From positions 1 through 40,897 of IMG/VR virus record IMGVR_UViG_3300027736_001708: a stretch of 40,897 nucleotides of DNA; one strand, written 5' to 3'. The position numbers and the translations under genes are program-made. Shown in pieces: positions 1 through 10,941 of this stretch; positions within the stretch are counted from its first letter, which is position 1, and every line of letters begins with the position of its first letter. The notes under the pieces were generated by a model. The model was not told where the DNA came from, did no database searches, and was given only the letters and a program-made list of their open reading frames with translations. Source of the stretch: a virus.

Positions 1-2
1 CG

Positions 3-3000
3 ACCAATGCAGTAACGATAAACAGCCCCATAACCTTTGCTGGTGTAGGTGGCACATGGACGTTGGGTAGTAACCTCACCTTAGGTCTTACACTTACTAC
101 AACATTAACTAACGGTACAATATCATTATCTACTTTTACCTTAGCTACAGGCATATTTAGTTCAGCCGGCACTGCTGCCCGCTCAATTAGTTTTGGTACA
201 GGTAATATTGACTTAACACATACTACTGCTGGAACTATTGTATTAGCAATGGCAACTGCTACTTTATTTACAGTATCAGGCACTGGTGGATTTACTAGTG
301 CAATGTCAGTGACAAGAACATTTCAATTCGGGAGTACTGCTGGCGGATCAGCAACCAACAGTCCAAACCTATCTCTTACAAGCGGTGCATCCATACCCAC
401 TTTATCAGCAGCTAGTTGGTTTAACACATTAAATTTCAATGGTTCAACGTGTACACCGGCATCAACCACATTAAACTTAAATGGATTAACACTGGCTTTG
501 GGTGGTACTTATACTAATTTAACACCTACAATGGTTGGTACTGGTACTATTACAAGTAATGGCAATACTACTTTAACTAATTTAACAATCAATAGTACAT
601 CAGGTACTACTACATTAGGTGCTGACTTTGCATTAACTGCAACAAGTACAACAACGTTAACCAGTGGTACATTAGCATTGGGTACTTTTACATTAAGTAC
701 TGGTATATTCAGTTCAAATAACTCAACTACTAGATCAATTAGTTTTGGTACAGGCACAATTAATTTAACACATACTACAGCAACAACCACAGTATTGAAC
801 ATGCCAACTGTTACTGGATTTACTTATACAGGTACAGGTGGATTCACCACAGCGGCGACAGTTGCTAGAGCAGTTTTTTTCGGTAACACAGCCGGTGGCA
901 CATCAGCTAATGCGCCAAACATGACAGTAACAGGTACTGGTACATCAGTAATATCCTTTGCAACAGGTAGTTGGTTTAACACATTGAGTTTTACTAGTAC
1001 TGTGTTTAACCCAGGTACAACCGCATTAAACTTAAATGGATTGACACTATCACCTAGTGGTACATTTACTAGCTTAACACCTACAATGGTTGGTACTGGT
1101 ACTATTACATCTAGTGGTAATACCACACTTGCATCATTAACTATTGCTAGCACATCAGGTACTACTACATTAGGTGATACATTTACGTTAACTGCAACAA
1201 GTACAACTACATTAACCAGTGGCACATTAGCACTAGCTAATTTTACATTAAGTACCGGTATATTCAGTTCAGCCGGCCTACTCACTAGAGCAATATCATT
1301 TGGTACTGGTAATATTGCACTAACTCATACTACAGCCGGAACTACAGTATTGTCAATGGCAACTGTTACAGGATTTACTTATACAGCTACCACTGGTGGA
1401 TTTACCAGTGCAATGTCAGTAGCAAGAACATTTACTTTTGGTACTACAGCTGGTTCAACTACTAATGCACCAAACTTGTCACTTCCGAGCGGTGCATCTA
1501 TACCCACTTTAACAACTGGTAGTTGGTTTAACACATTAAATTTTAACGGATCAACATGTACACCGGCAGTAACTGCATTAAACTTAAATGGATTAACACT
1601 GGCTTCGGGTGGTAATTATGCTAGCTTAACACCTACAATGGTTGGTACTGGTACTATTACATCAAACACCAATACCACACTTGCATCATTAAATATTGCT
1701 AGCACATCAGGCACTACTACATTAGGTGATACATTTACGTTAACTGCAACAAGTACAACTACACTAACTAGTGGAACATTAGCGTTAGGTACTTTTACAT
1801 TAAGTACAGGTATATTCAGTTCATCTAGCGCAGTCACTAGAGCAATATCATTTGGTACGGGTAATATTGCATTAACACATACTACGGCCGCAACAGTAGT
1901 ATTGAATATGGCAACAGTTACTGGATTTACATATACAGGTACTGGTGGATTTACCAGTGCAATGGGAAATACAAGAACATTTACATTTGGTACTACGGGT
2001 GGTTCTACAACTAACAGTGTAAACTTAACATTGAGTGGTGCATCAGTTGCAACACTTACAACAGCTAGTTATTTTAACAAACTGGATTTTACTACTAGTA
2101 CATTTAACCCAGGCACAACTACATTAAACTTAAATGGATTGACATTGAGTAATGGTGTTGGTGCAGTATATACTACTATGACAGTTAACATGGTTGGTAC
2201 TGGTACTATTACACCTAATACCAATACTACATTGGGTCCGTTGATTATTAATAATGGTGCCGGCACTACTACATTGGCGGCTGCACTAAGTTGTACCACA
2301 TTCACTATGACTGCGGGTACTATTAATTTTGCTACATTTAATTTAACCTGTTCCAGTACAGCCGCATATACCTCTGGTACCCTGAGCAATATTGGTACTA
2401 TTACCTGTACAACTTTTACAGTTAACGGAACATTTACATTATCTAGTGGTACTATTACACCAAGTGTTAGTTTTGTATTGACCAGTGGTGCCTTCAATTA
2501 TAACGGTGGTACTTTAAGTGCAGTACCTACATTTACGCATACAGCAGGTACAGTTACTCTTGGTCAAGCATATGCGCTTACTGCAACCGGTACATATACA
2601 TTAACTGCTGGAACATTAAATTTAAACGGATATGATTTAACTACTGGTATATTCAGTTCAACTGGTACAGGTGTTCGTTCAATAACATTTGGTACTAATA
2701 CTATTATATTAAATCATTCTACAGCCGCACAAACTGTATTATCCATGGCAATTGTTACTAACTTTACATATACAGGTACAGGTGGGTTCGTTACAGATAC
2801 AACATCAGTAACAAGAACGGTAACCTTTGGCACTACAGGTGGCTCTGCAACCAATGCACCACTCTTAACGTTAACTGGTAGTGGTACAAATGTAATAACA
2901 TTTACAACAGGTAGTTGGTTTAAAAATCTTAGTTTTGGTACTACGGCATTTAACCCGGGTACAACTGCATTATCAATTGTTGGAGATCTAACACTATCAA

Positions 3001-6000
3001 GTGGTGGTACATTTACTGGTTTGACAGCTACAATGGTTACTACTGGTACTATTACAAATAATACTAAAACTATAGCTGCATTAACAATCAACAGCACCTC
3101 AGGCACTACTACCTTATCTGCTGCACTAACAGTATCAGGTACTACTACATTAACTAGTGGCACTCTTAATCTAGCCAATTTTACAATAACAACCGCTATA
3201 TTCAGTTCAAGTAACACAAACACCCGGTCAATTACTTTTGGTACAGGTACTATTATATTATCTAATAATACAGCAACTACTATATTGTCTATGGCAATTG
3301 CTACTAACTTTACATGTGATAATACCAGCGCCGGAGGTTTTGTAGTAGCATCTCTAAATAGCGGGCTTTTAGAAACTGTAGTATTTGGTACTACGGGCGG
3401 ATCAACCACTAATGCACCAAATTTAACTGTTGGCAACAGTAATACCACCTTATTTTTAAATATTACTGATAGCTCTTGGTTTAACACATTAACCTCAACA
3501 TATACTAATGCATATATAAATTACTCCACAGGAGCTACGACTCAAGTACTTGGAACATATGTAAGTACATTGGCATTGTCTAATCAGCGTGATAATTATA
3601 CAGGATTTCTTCCAAACTTTACCAGAACACAAACATATACTACTACCACATCCCAAGTGTTGGCCGGCATTGGTTTTAACTGTCCGGGTGGAACATTAAC
3701 TATAGTAGATCCTGTTAGAAATTTTAATGCATTTACAATTAATACCTATGCTGGCACCGTAGTCACTACTTTGGCGCTAGTGGCAGGTACTATAGATGTA
3801 AGTGATGCGGCTAATGCATATGATGGGATTAGTGACTCGATGGGGTTTGGACGAATAGTTTCGTCTAACCAAAATACCCGTTCGATGGCATTTGGTTCTA
3901 ATATTATGCAGCTGGCAAATGCATCATCACCGTATGTTTATGCTACTTCAATATCAATGGCAGATACTACTAATTTTACCAGTACTGGAACTGGGGGATT
4001 TTGGTTATATCCTTATACCGGTACTGCTATTACTATTGGTACTACAGCTGGTGGATCTGTTACTAGTACTTTCAACCTATACGTAGGGAACTTTGGTGCA
4101 CCAGGCGCACTGACCATTACAACTGGTAGTTGGTTTAAAACTTTAAGTTTTATAGCACCATATGGTTTTTCATCGTTTAGTGGTACTATTACTTCCACTT
4201 CTATAAACTGTAGTTCTTTGGCACTTTCCACTTATGTCAGTTTCAGTAATTTAAGTGCAACCATGAGAGATACTGGTACTATTACATCTACTAGTCCTGG
4301 TACTACTACTATGGGTAACCTAACAATTAATAATGGTGCAGGTACTACTACATTAGCGACAGCACTATCATGTACCACTTTTACACAAACAGACGGTACT
4401 ATTGATTTTGCTACATTTAACTTAACTTGTTCAAGTACAGCAACATATACAACAGGTACATTATCAAATATAGGTACTATCAGTTGTACAACATGGACTA
4501 TTTCTGCGGCCAGTACATTTACATTAACTCAGGGTACTATTACACCAAGTGTTAGTTTTGTATTGACCAGTGGTGCCTTCAATTATAACGGCGGCACATT
4601 GAGTGCTGTACCCACCTTTACGCATACAGCAGGTACAGTAACATTGGGGCAAGCACTATCATTGGCTGCAACAGGTACATATACATTAACTGCCGGAACA
4701 TTAAACTTAAATGGATTTGATTTAACTACAGGTATATTCAGTTCGAGTAACACAAATACTCGTTCAATTACATTCGGTACAAATAATATTGTATTAGCGC
4801 ACACCACGGCAGCAACAGTTGTATTGAGTATGGCAATTGCTACTGGATTTACATATACAGGTACGGGTGGTTTTACTAGTGATATGTCAGTAACAAGAAC
4901 ATTTACTTTTGGTACTACAAGTGGTTCAACAACTAATGCACCCAATTTGTCACTTATATCTGGTGCATCGACTTCAACATTTACTGATGGGTCATGGTTT
5001 AAAGCACTAGACTTTACTGGAAGTACTTGTACTGTTGCAGTTACTGCTAGTCTACTTGGCATTAACGTAGACACATTAACGTTAGCAACGGGTGGTACTT
5101 ACACAAGTTTAATACCAGTTTTTACTAGATCACAAACTTGGACCCCGCAATATAGCAAACAATTAGGTGGTATTGGATTTAATGTAGTTGGAGGCACATT
5201 CACATTAGGTGGCGCACAAACTTACACAGCAACTTCGGTGACTATTTTAACTGCAGGTACAATGGATTTAGGGGGATTTGATTTTACGACTGGTTCATTC
5301 CTTTCATCTAACACAAACACCAGATCAATTAATTTTGGTACAAACAACATTATATTAGCAACTACAACTGCCGCAACTACAGTATTGAGTATGGCAGTAG
5401 TTACTGGATTTACTTATACAGGTACTGGTGGATTTCAAACAAATGCAACATCAGTAACAAGAACGGTTACATTTGGTACTACGGGCGGCTCATCAACTAA
5501 TGCACCAAGCTTGTCAATAACTGGTAGTGGTACAAATGTAATAACACTTACTACCGGTAGTTGGTTTAACACATTGAGTTTTGGAACTACTGCATTTACA
5601 GTTCCAGCTACGTCATTAAGCGTAAATAGTTTAACACTATCCAGTAGTGGTACATTTACCGGATTAACAGCTACAATGGTTGGTACTGGTACTATTACAA
5701 GTAATAATAAACCAATTGCGGCATTAACAATCAATCATTCAGGCACTACTACATTAGCAGATGCATTATCTACTGGTATAACTGCTACTACTACACTAAC
5801 CATAGGAACATTAAACTTAAATGGATTTGATTTAACAACTGGTATATTCAGTTCATCTAACACATCTACTCGTTCAATTATTTTTGGTAGTAATAATATT
5901 ATACTATCAACTACTACGGCTGCACAAATTGTGTTAGCAATGGCCACTGCTACTGGATTTACATGGGACAATACAAGCATTGGCGGGTTTACTAGTACAA

Positions 6001-9000
6001 TGTCAACTACAAGAACATTTCAATTTGGTCAAACTGCCGGCGGCTCTGCAACCAATGCCCCTAACTTAACATTAATCAGTGGTTCGTCAATTGCTACGCT
6101 TACAACAGGTAGTTGGTTTGATAATCTTAGTTTTGGTGGTTCTGGTGGTACTGAGTTTACTTTAGGTACAACTGCATTGTCAATTAATGGAAGTTTAACA
6201 CTATCAAATGCAGCACTTGCTATATTTACTGGTTTAACACCAACAATGGTTGGTACTGGTACTATTACTAGTTACGGTAAAACTATAGCCGCATTAACAA
6301 TTAATAGCACCTCAGGTACTACTACATTAGGTGGTGCATTGTCATTTGCACTTGCTACAGCAACAACTACACTAACATCAGGTACATTAAACTTGGGTGG
6401 ATTTGATTTAACAACCGGTATATTCAGTTCAACTAATACGAATACTCGTTCAATAGTTTTTGGTACTAATAATATTATATTAGCACATACAACTGCGGCA
6501 ACAACAGTATTGTCAATGGCAACTGCTACTGGATTTACGTGGGACAATACAAGCACCGGAGGATTTACTGCGGCAGCAGATATCACTAGGACATTTACAT
6601 TTGGTACTACTGGCGGATCAACCACCAATGCACCAAATTTATCAATAACTGGTAGTGGCACAGCAATAGCAACAATCACAACAGCTAGTTGGTTTAACAA
6701 TCTTAATTTTAATAGTACTGCATTTACTGTTCCAGCAACCGCATTATCAATTGCCGGCGGTCTAACATTATCAAGTGCAGCCCTTGCTGTATATACTGGT
6801 TTGTCAATTACTATGGTTGATACTGGTACTTTTACTACTAATGGTAAAACCATAGCGGCATTCACTGTTAATAATGGCGCAGGCACCACTACAATGTTAG
6901 GTGCAATAGGTTGTACAACATTTACTATGACCGCCGGCACTATTGATTTTGCTTTCTATGCAATAACTTGTTCAGGTGCATTTACATATACATCCGGTAC
7001 TATATTAAACTTCCCAGGAAGTTTAAGCACTACTACATTAACAATTAACGGAACACTGACCATGACCGCTGGTATGACTATTACTGCAACAGTCAGTGTA
7101 GTATTGCAATCAGGTGCATTTAACTATAACGGCGGAACATTAACTACTCCTGTTTTCACTCAAACAACAGGTGCAGTAACATTGGGTCAACCATTAACAA
7201 TTACTGGTGCATACACACTAACAGCCGGTACATTAGACTTAGGTAATAATAACTTAACAGTTGGTACATTTGTCTCATCTACTGCTAATACTCGTTCAAT
7301 ATCATTTGGTACAGCAAGTATTACATTAAACACCAGTGTAGCAGCTTCTACTGTATTAAGTATGGCAACTGTTACTGGATTTACTTATACAGGTACTGGT
7401 AATTTTATTAGTGATGCAGCGGTAACAAGAACATTTACATTTGGTACTACCGGTGGTTCTATAACTAATAGTCCTAATTTAGCAATAAATGGTAGTGGTA
7501 CAGCAATAGCAACAATTACAACAGGTAGTTGGTTTAACACATTGAGTTTTGATACTACTGCATTTGTATTACCGGCTACATCATTGAATCTAGAATCATT
7601 AACATTATCCCCCGGTGGTACATTCACTGGATTGACAATTACTATGCTAGATACTGGTACAATTACTGGAAATAGTCGTACAATTGTTTCTATGACTATC
7701 AATCATTCAGGTACTACTACTATTGCTGGTACACTTTTAACTTGCACCGGCAGTATTACCCTTACAGCGGGCACTTTAACTTTAACCGCTAATCTTAATT
7801 TACTAACAACCAATGGGCAATTTGTCTCAACTAACACTAATACTCGTTCAATTAATTTTGGAGCATTTAACATTGACCTTCAATGTACTACATCCGCAAC
7901 TGTAGTATTGAATATGGCAGACGCCACTGGATTTACATATTCAGGCACCGGTGGTTTCACAAGCCCTTCTACTAGTACTAGAACATTTACCTTTGGTACT
8001 ACTTCGGGTTCAATTACCAATAGCCCTAATTTAACATTAACTGGTGTTGGTACATCAGTGTCAACATTTACAACTGGTAGTTGGTTTAACACATTAAGTT
8101 TTGGTAGTACTGTGTTTACCTTAGCCGCAACAAGTTTAAACTTAAATGGATTGACATTAAGTACTGGTGCCGGTGTATATACCAACTTGACAGCCAATAT
8201 GCGTGGAACTGGTACTATTACTCCGAACACCAATACTACATTAGGTCCGTTAGTTATTAATAATGGTGCCGGCACTACCACATTAGCGGCAGCATTAAGT
8301 TGTACCACCTTCACTATGACGGCCGGCGCAATTGATTTTGCTACGTTCAACTTAACATGTTCAGGTACAGCAACATATACATCAGGTACATTAAGTAATA
8401 TTGGTACTATAAGTTGTACAACATTTACTGTTAATATTGGAACATTTACATTAACTCAAGGTACTATCACACCAAGTGTTAGTTTTGTAGTATCTGGTAG
8501 TGGTACATTTAACTACAATGGTGGTACATTAAGTGCAGTACCTACATTTACCCAAAGCCAAGGTAATGTGACCCTTGGCAAAGCATACGCTCTTACTGCG
8601 ACAGGTACATATTCATTTAGTGGTGCTGGTACACTAGATTTAGCTGGATTTACCTTAACCACTGGTATATTCAGTTGCAACCACGGATCAATTCGTTCAA
8701 TTAGTTTTGGTACAGGTAACATTGTATTAGCACATACAACTGCGGCACAAACAGTGTTGGATATGGCAAATGCCAGTAACTTTACTTGGACAGGCACTGG
8801 CGGTTTTACTACTACAATGTCAGTGACACGAACATTCACTTTTGGTACTACGGGTGGTTCCTCAACTAATGCACCAAACTTAACATTGAGTAGTGGCGCA
8901 TCAGTAGCAACAATTACTAATGGTAGTTATTTTAACACACTTAGTTTTGGTACTACTGCGTTTACAATAGGTACAATAACATTAAACTTAAATGGACTGA

Positions 9001-10862
9001 CTTTATCTGCCACCGGCACATATACAACATTAACAGCTAACATGATTGGTACTGGTACTATTACAGGTAATACCAACACCACATTAGTTACCTTAACAAT
9101 CAATAGTACATCCGGCACTACTACGTTAGGTGACGCATTTAGTTTAGCCGCAACTGGAGTAACAACGTTAACAAGTGGCACATTGGCATTAGCTACTTTT
9201 ACTTTAACAACTGGTGTATTCAGTTCAAGTAATGCCAATACTCGTTCAATTAGTTTTGGTACAGGTAATATTGCATTAACTCACACTACTGCATCTACTA
9301 CAGTATTGTCAATGGCCACTGCCACTGGATTTACTTATACAACTACTACTGGTGGATTTACCAGTATAATGTCATTGGCAAGAATATTTGTATTTGGTAC
9401 TACCGGTGGCTCATCAACTAATGCACCAAATTTAACACTCAGTAGCGGTTCATCAATAGCAACAATTACTACAGGTAGTTGGTTTAATAAATTAGATTTT
9501 GGAACTACAGCATTCAATCCAGGAACCACTGCGTTAAACTTAAATGCATTAACACTATCAAGTGGTGGTACATTTACAACATTGACACCAACAATGGTTG
9601 GTACTGGTAGCATCACAAGTAATGGCAAAACTATATCCGCATTAACAATCAACAGCACATCAGGTACTACTACATTGGCTGATGCGTTGTCATTGGCACT
9701 TGCCACAGCAACAACTACTTTAACGAGTGGAACACTGGCACTTGGTGGATTTACATTAACTACTGGTATATTCAGTTCAACTAACGCAAACACTCGCTCA
9801 ATAAGTTTTGGTACAGGTAATATTGTGTTGGCTCATACTACAGCCGCACAAACTGTATTGTCAATGGCAACTGCTACTGGATTTACTTATACAGGTACAG
9901 GTGGATTTACCGCAGATGCGTCAGTAACCAGAACATATACATTTGGTACTACTGGTGGTTTAGCAACTAACAGTCCAAATTTATCAATAACTGGTAGTGG
10001 TACTCAAATTGCAACACTTACAACCGGTAGTTGGTTTAACACACTGAGTTTTGGTAGTACTGTGTTTACCTTAGCTACAACAAGTTTAAACTTGAACGGA
10101 TTAACATTATCAACTGGTGCAGGTGTATATACCAACTTGGTACCAACAATGGTTGGGACTGGTTCAATCAATACAAATGGTAAAAGTTTATCTACATTAA
10201 CTATCAATCATTCAGGTACTACTACACTATCAAGTGACGTAACCACAAGTACAAGCACAACATTGACCAGCGGTACATTGGCATTGGCAGGATTTACACT
10301 GACCCCAACACAATTTATTTCAGGCACGGCAGCTACTAGAGCAATTTCTGGCGCAGGAACTGGGGTAATTTCATTGGCTAACGATTGGACTGTATCAGAC
10401 GGTACAGGATTTACTGGTTCTGATTATACCATTAACATGACAAAAGCAACAGCTAAGACCTTTGCAGGAGCCGGGGGATCGTATGGTACTCTTGTTCAAG
10501 CAGGAGCTGGTGCATTGACTATCAGTGGATCAAATACATTAGCCGATATACAAGCAACTACTAGACCTTCAACAATTACTTTTACCGCAGGAACAACACA
10601 AACAGTAAGTCTATTTACCCTTGCTGGAACTGTTGGTAACTTAGTAACAATTAACAGCGTCACACCAGGATCACGATTCACGTTGTCTAAAGCTAGCGGT
10701 ACTGTAACAGCAAGTTATTTAAGTATTAAAGATAGTGCTGCTGTTGGCGGTGCAGTTTGGAATGCATATAATGGAACTAACACCGACAGCGGAAACAACA
10801 TAGGTTGGTTATTTATAGCACCATCTATCTCTGGAAACGGAAACTTTATGGCCTTCTTCTAA
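3..10862 (+). CDS. Giant repetitive phage fibre/adhesin-like protein, 5'-partial
   Basis: The frame is open from base 3 with no start needed, so the true start lies left of the window; TTG at 63 is only an internal codon. At least 3619 residues remain, very rich in Thr, Ser, Gly, Asn and Ala with almost no Lys, Arg or Cys, which suggests an extracellular beta-solenoid shaft (inference). About 16 copies of a ~184-residue module carry motifs such as TTGIFSS, TRSISFGT, VLSMA, FTYTGTGGF, GSWFNTLSF and LNLNGLTL; four copies of a second module carry CTTFTMTAGTI and FNYNGGTLSAVPTFT. The last ~170 residues (ASYLSIKDSA, WNAYNGTNTDSGNNIGWLF) differ and look like a terminal domain common in large surface proteins. 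A second fibre gene follows after 79 bases. A role in host recognition or as a decoration fibre is inferred; the exact protein family is not recognised. Confidence 0.85.
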   Translation, partial: TNAVTINSPITFAGVGGTWTLGSNLTLGLTLTTTLTNGTISLSTFTLATGIFSSAGTAARSISFGTGNIDLTHTTAGTIVLAMATATLFTVSGTGGFTSAMSVTRTFQFGSTAGGSATNSPNLSLTSGASIPTLSAASWFNTLNFNGSTCTPASTTLNLNGLTLALGGTYTNLTPTMVGTGTITSNGNTTLTNLTINSTSGTTTLGADFALTATSTTTLTSGTLALGTFTLSTGIFSSNNSTTRSISFGTGTINLTHTTATTTVLNMPTVTGFTYTGTGGFTTAATVARAVFFGNTAGGTSANAPNMTVTGTGTSVISFATGSWFNTLSFTSTVFNPGTTALNLNGLTLSPSGTFTSLTPTMVGTGTITSSGNTTLASLTIASTSGTTTLGDTFTLTATSTTTLTSGTLALANFTLSTGIFSSAGLLTRAISFGTGNIALTHTTAGTTVLSMATVTGFTYTATTGGFTSAMSVARTFTFGTTAGSTTNAPNLSLPSGASIPTLTTGSWFNTLNFNGSTCTPAVTALNLNGLTLASGGNYASLTPTMVGTGTITSNTNTTLASLNIASTSGTTTLGDTFTLTATSTTTLTSGTLALGTFTLSTGIFSSSSAVTRAISFGTGNIALTHTTAATVVLNMATVTGFTYTGTGGFTSAMGNTRTFTFGTTGGSTTNSVNLTLSGASVATLTTASYFNKLDFTTSTFNPGTTTLNLNGLTLSNGVGAVYTTMTVNMVGTGTITPNTNTTLGPLIINNGAGTTTLAAALSCTTFTMTAGTINFATFNLTCSSTAAYTSGTLSNIGTITCTTFTVNGTFTLSSGTITPSVSFVLTSGAFNYNGGTLSAVPTFTHTAGTVTLGQAYALTATGTYTLTAGTLNLNGYDLTTGIFSSTGTGVRSITFGTNTIILNHSTAAQTVLSMAIVTNFTYTGTGGFVTDTTSVTRTVTFGTTGGSATNAPLLTLTGSGTNVITFTTGSWFKNLSFGTTAFNPGTTALSIVGDLTLSSGGTFTGLTATMVTTGTITNNTKTIAALTINSTSGTTTLSAALTVSGTTTLTSGTLNLANFTITTAIFSSSNTNTRSITFGTGTIILSNNTATTILSMAIATNFTCDNTSAGGFVVASLNSGLLETVVFGTTGGSTTNAPNLTVGNSNTTLFLNITDSSWFNTLTSTYTNAYINYSTGATTQVLGTYVSTLALSNQRDNYTGFLPNFTRTQTYTTTTSQVLAGIGFNCPGGTLTIVDPVRNFNAFTINTYAGTVVTTLALVAGTIDVSDAANAYDGISDSMGFGRIVSSNQNTRSMAFGSNIMQLANASSPYVYATSISMADTTNFTSTGTGGFWLYPYTGTAITIGTTAGGSVTSTFNLYVGNFGAPGALTITTGSWFKTLSFIAPYGFSSFSGTITSTSINCSSLALSTYVSFSNLSATMRDTGTITSTSPGTTTMGNLTINNGAGTTTLATALSCTTFTQTDGTIDFATFNLTCSSTATYTTGTLSNIGTISCTTWTISAASTFTLTQGTITPSVSFVLTSGAFNYNGGTLSAVPTFTHTAGTVTLGQALSLAATGTYTLTAGTLNLNGFDLTTGIFSSSNTNTRSITFGTNNIVLAHTTAATVVLSMAIATGFTYTGTGGFTSDMSVTRTFTFGTTSGSTTNAPNLSLISGASTSTFTDGSWFKALDFTGSTCTVAVTASLLGINVDTLTLATGGTYTSLIPVFTRSQTWTPQYSKQLGGIGFNVVGGTFTLGGAQTYTATSVTILTAGTMDLGGFDFTTGSFLSSNTNTRSINFGTNNIILATTTAATTVLSMAVVTGFTYTGTGGFQTNATSVTRTVTFGTTGGSSTNAPSLSITGSGTNVITLTTGSWFNTLSFGTTAFTVPATSLSVNSLTLSSSGTFTGLTATMVGTGTITSNNKPIAALTINHSGTTTLADALSTGITATTTLTIGTLNLNGFDLTTGIFSSSNTSTRSIIFGSNNIILSTTTAAQIVLAMATATGFTWDNTSIGGFTSTMSTTRTFQFGQTAGGSATNAPNLTLISGSSIATLTTGSWFDNLSFGGSGGTEFTLGTTALSINGSLTLSNAALAIFTGLTPTMVGTGTITSYGKTIAALTINSTSGTTTLGGALSFALATATTTLTSGTLNLGGFDLTTGIFSSTNTNTRSIVFGTNNIILAHTTAATTVLSMATATGFTWDNTSTGGFTAAADITRTFTFGTTGGSTTNAPNLSITGSGTAIATITTASWFNNLNFNSTAFTVPATALSIAGGLTLSSAALAVYTGLSITMVDTGTFTTNGKTIAAFTVNNGAGTTTMLGAIGCTTFTMTAGTIDFAFYAITCSGAFTYTSGTILNFPGSLSTTTLTINGTLTMTAGMTITATVSVVLQSGAFNYNGGTLTTPVFTQTTGAVTLGQPLTITGAYTLTAGTLDLGNNNLTVGTFVSSTANTRSISFGTASITLNTSVAASTVLSMATVTGFTYTGTGNFISDAAVTRTFTFGTTGGSITNSPNLAINGSGTAIATITTGSWFNTLSFDTTAFVLPATSLNLESLTLSPGGTFTGLTITMLDTGTITGNSRTIVSMTINHSGTTTIAGTLLTCTGSITLTAGTLTLTANLNLLTTNGQFVSTNTNTRSINFGAFNIDLQCTTSATVVLNMADATGFTYSGTGGFTSPSTSTRTFTFGTTSGSITNSPNLTLTGVGTSVSTFTTGSWFNTLSFGSTVFTLAATSLNLNGLTLSTGAGVYTNLTANMRGTGTITPNTNTTLGPLVINNGAGTTTLAAALSCTTFTMTAGAIDFATFNLTCSGTATYTSGTLSNIGTISCTTFTVNIGTFTLTQGTITPSVSFVVSGSGTFNYNGGTLSAVPTFTQSQGNVTLGKAYALTATGTYSFSGAGTLDLAGFTLTTGIFSCNHGSIRSISFGTGNIVLAHTTAAQTVLDMANASNFTWTGTGGFTTTMSVTRTFTFGTTGGSSTNAPNLTLSSGASVATITNGSYFNTLSFGTTAFTIGTITLNLNGLTLSATGTYTTLTANMIGTGTITGNTNTTLVTLTINSTSGTTTLGDAFSLAATGVTTLTSGTLALATFTLTTGVFSSSNANTRSISFGTGNIALTHTTASTTVLSMATATGFTYTTTTGGFTSIMSLARIFVFGTTGGSSTNAPNLTLSSGSSIATITTGSWFNKLDFGTTAFNPGTTALNLNALTLSSGGTFTTLTPTMVGTGSITSNGKTISALTINSTSGTTTLADALSLALATATTTLTSGTLALGGFTLTTGIFSSTNANTRSISFGTGNIVLAHTTAAQTVLSMATATGFTYTGTGGFTADASVTRTYTFGTTGGLATNSPNLSITGSGTQIATLTTGSWFNTLSFGSTVFTLATTSLNLNGLTLSTGAGVYTNLVPTMVGTGSINTNGKSLSTLTINHSGTTTLSSDVTTSTSTTLTSGTLALAGFTLTPTQFISGTAATRAISGAGTGVISLANDWTVSDGTGFTGSDYTINMTKATAKTFAGAGGSYGTLVQAGAGALTISGSNTLADIQATTRPSTITFTAGTTQTVSLFTLAGTVGNLVTINSVTPGSRFTLSKASGTVTASYLSIKDSAAVGGAVWNAYNGTNTDSGNNIGWLFIAPSISGNGNFMAFF
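180..10390 (+). repeat. Tandem in-frame coding repeats, module A (~550 bp) with interspersed module B
   Basis: The TRSI(S/T)FGT landmark recurs near 188, 738, 1291, 1845, 2680, 3229, 3883, 4765, 5325, 5873, 6451, 7295, 7850, 8695, 9244, 9797 and, degenerate, 10340. The basic spacing is about 550 bp. It rises to about 840-880 bp where a module B (near 2256-2570, 4336-4660, 6876-7200 and 8265-8590) is inserted. Copies are close at base level: a run of almost 60 bases around 2454-2515 recurs around 4534-4595. Such repeats allow copy-number change by recombination and can mislead short-read assembly. Confidence 0.85.
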
Positions 10863-10892
10863 ATATCGTAAGTACAGTACGATTGAAAAAAT

Positions 10893-10900
10893 GATAAATA
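10893..10900 (+). promoter_or_regulatory. Candidate T4-type late promoter (GATAAATA)
   Basis: GATAAATA lies in the only sizeable gap on this side of the window, 41 bases before the ATG of the second fibre gene, which also has a TGAGGT ribosome site at 10932-10937. T4 late promoters use TATAAATA, and NATAAATA is reported for T4-like cyanophages. The same octamer precedes the genes at 25716, 27716 and 40056. Confidence 0.5.
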
Positions 10901-10941
10901 AGAGTAATATCTGGTAGAACGCTACTTATCATGAGGTAAAA

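Noticed and set aside
63-65. TTG at 63 as the start of the giant fibre gene
   Set aside because: The frame is open to base 3 with the same Thr/Gly-rich composition, so the gene continues off the left edge.
10865-10883. ATCGTA/TACGAT hairpin after the first fibre gene as a terminator
   Set aside because: Only six pairs and followed by GAAAAAA, not a T-run, on the coding strand.
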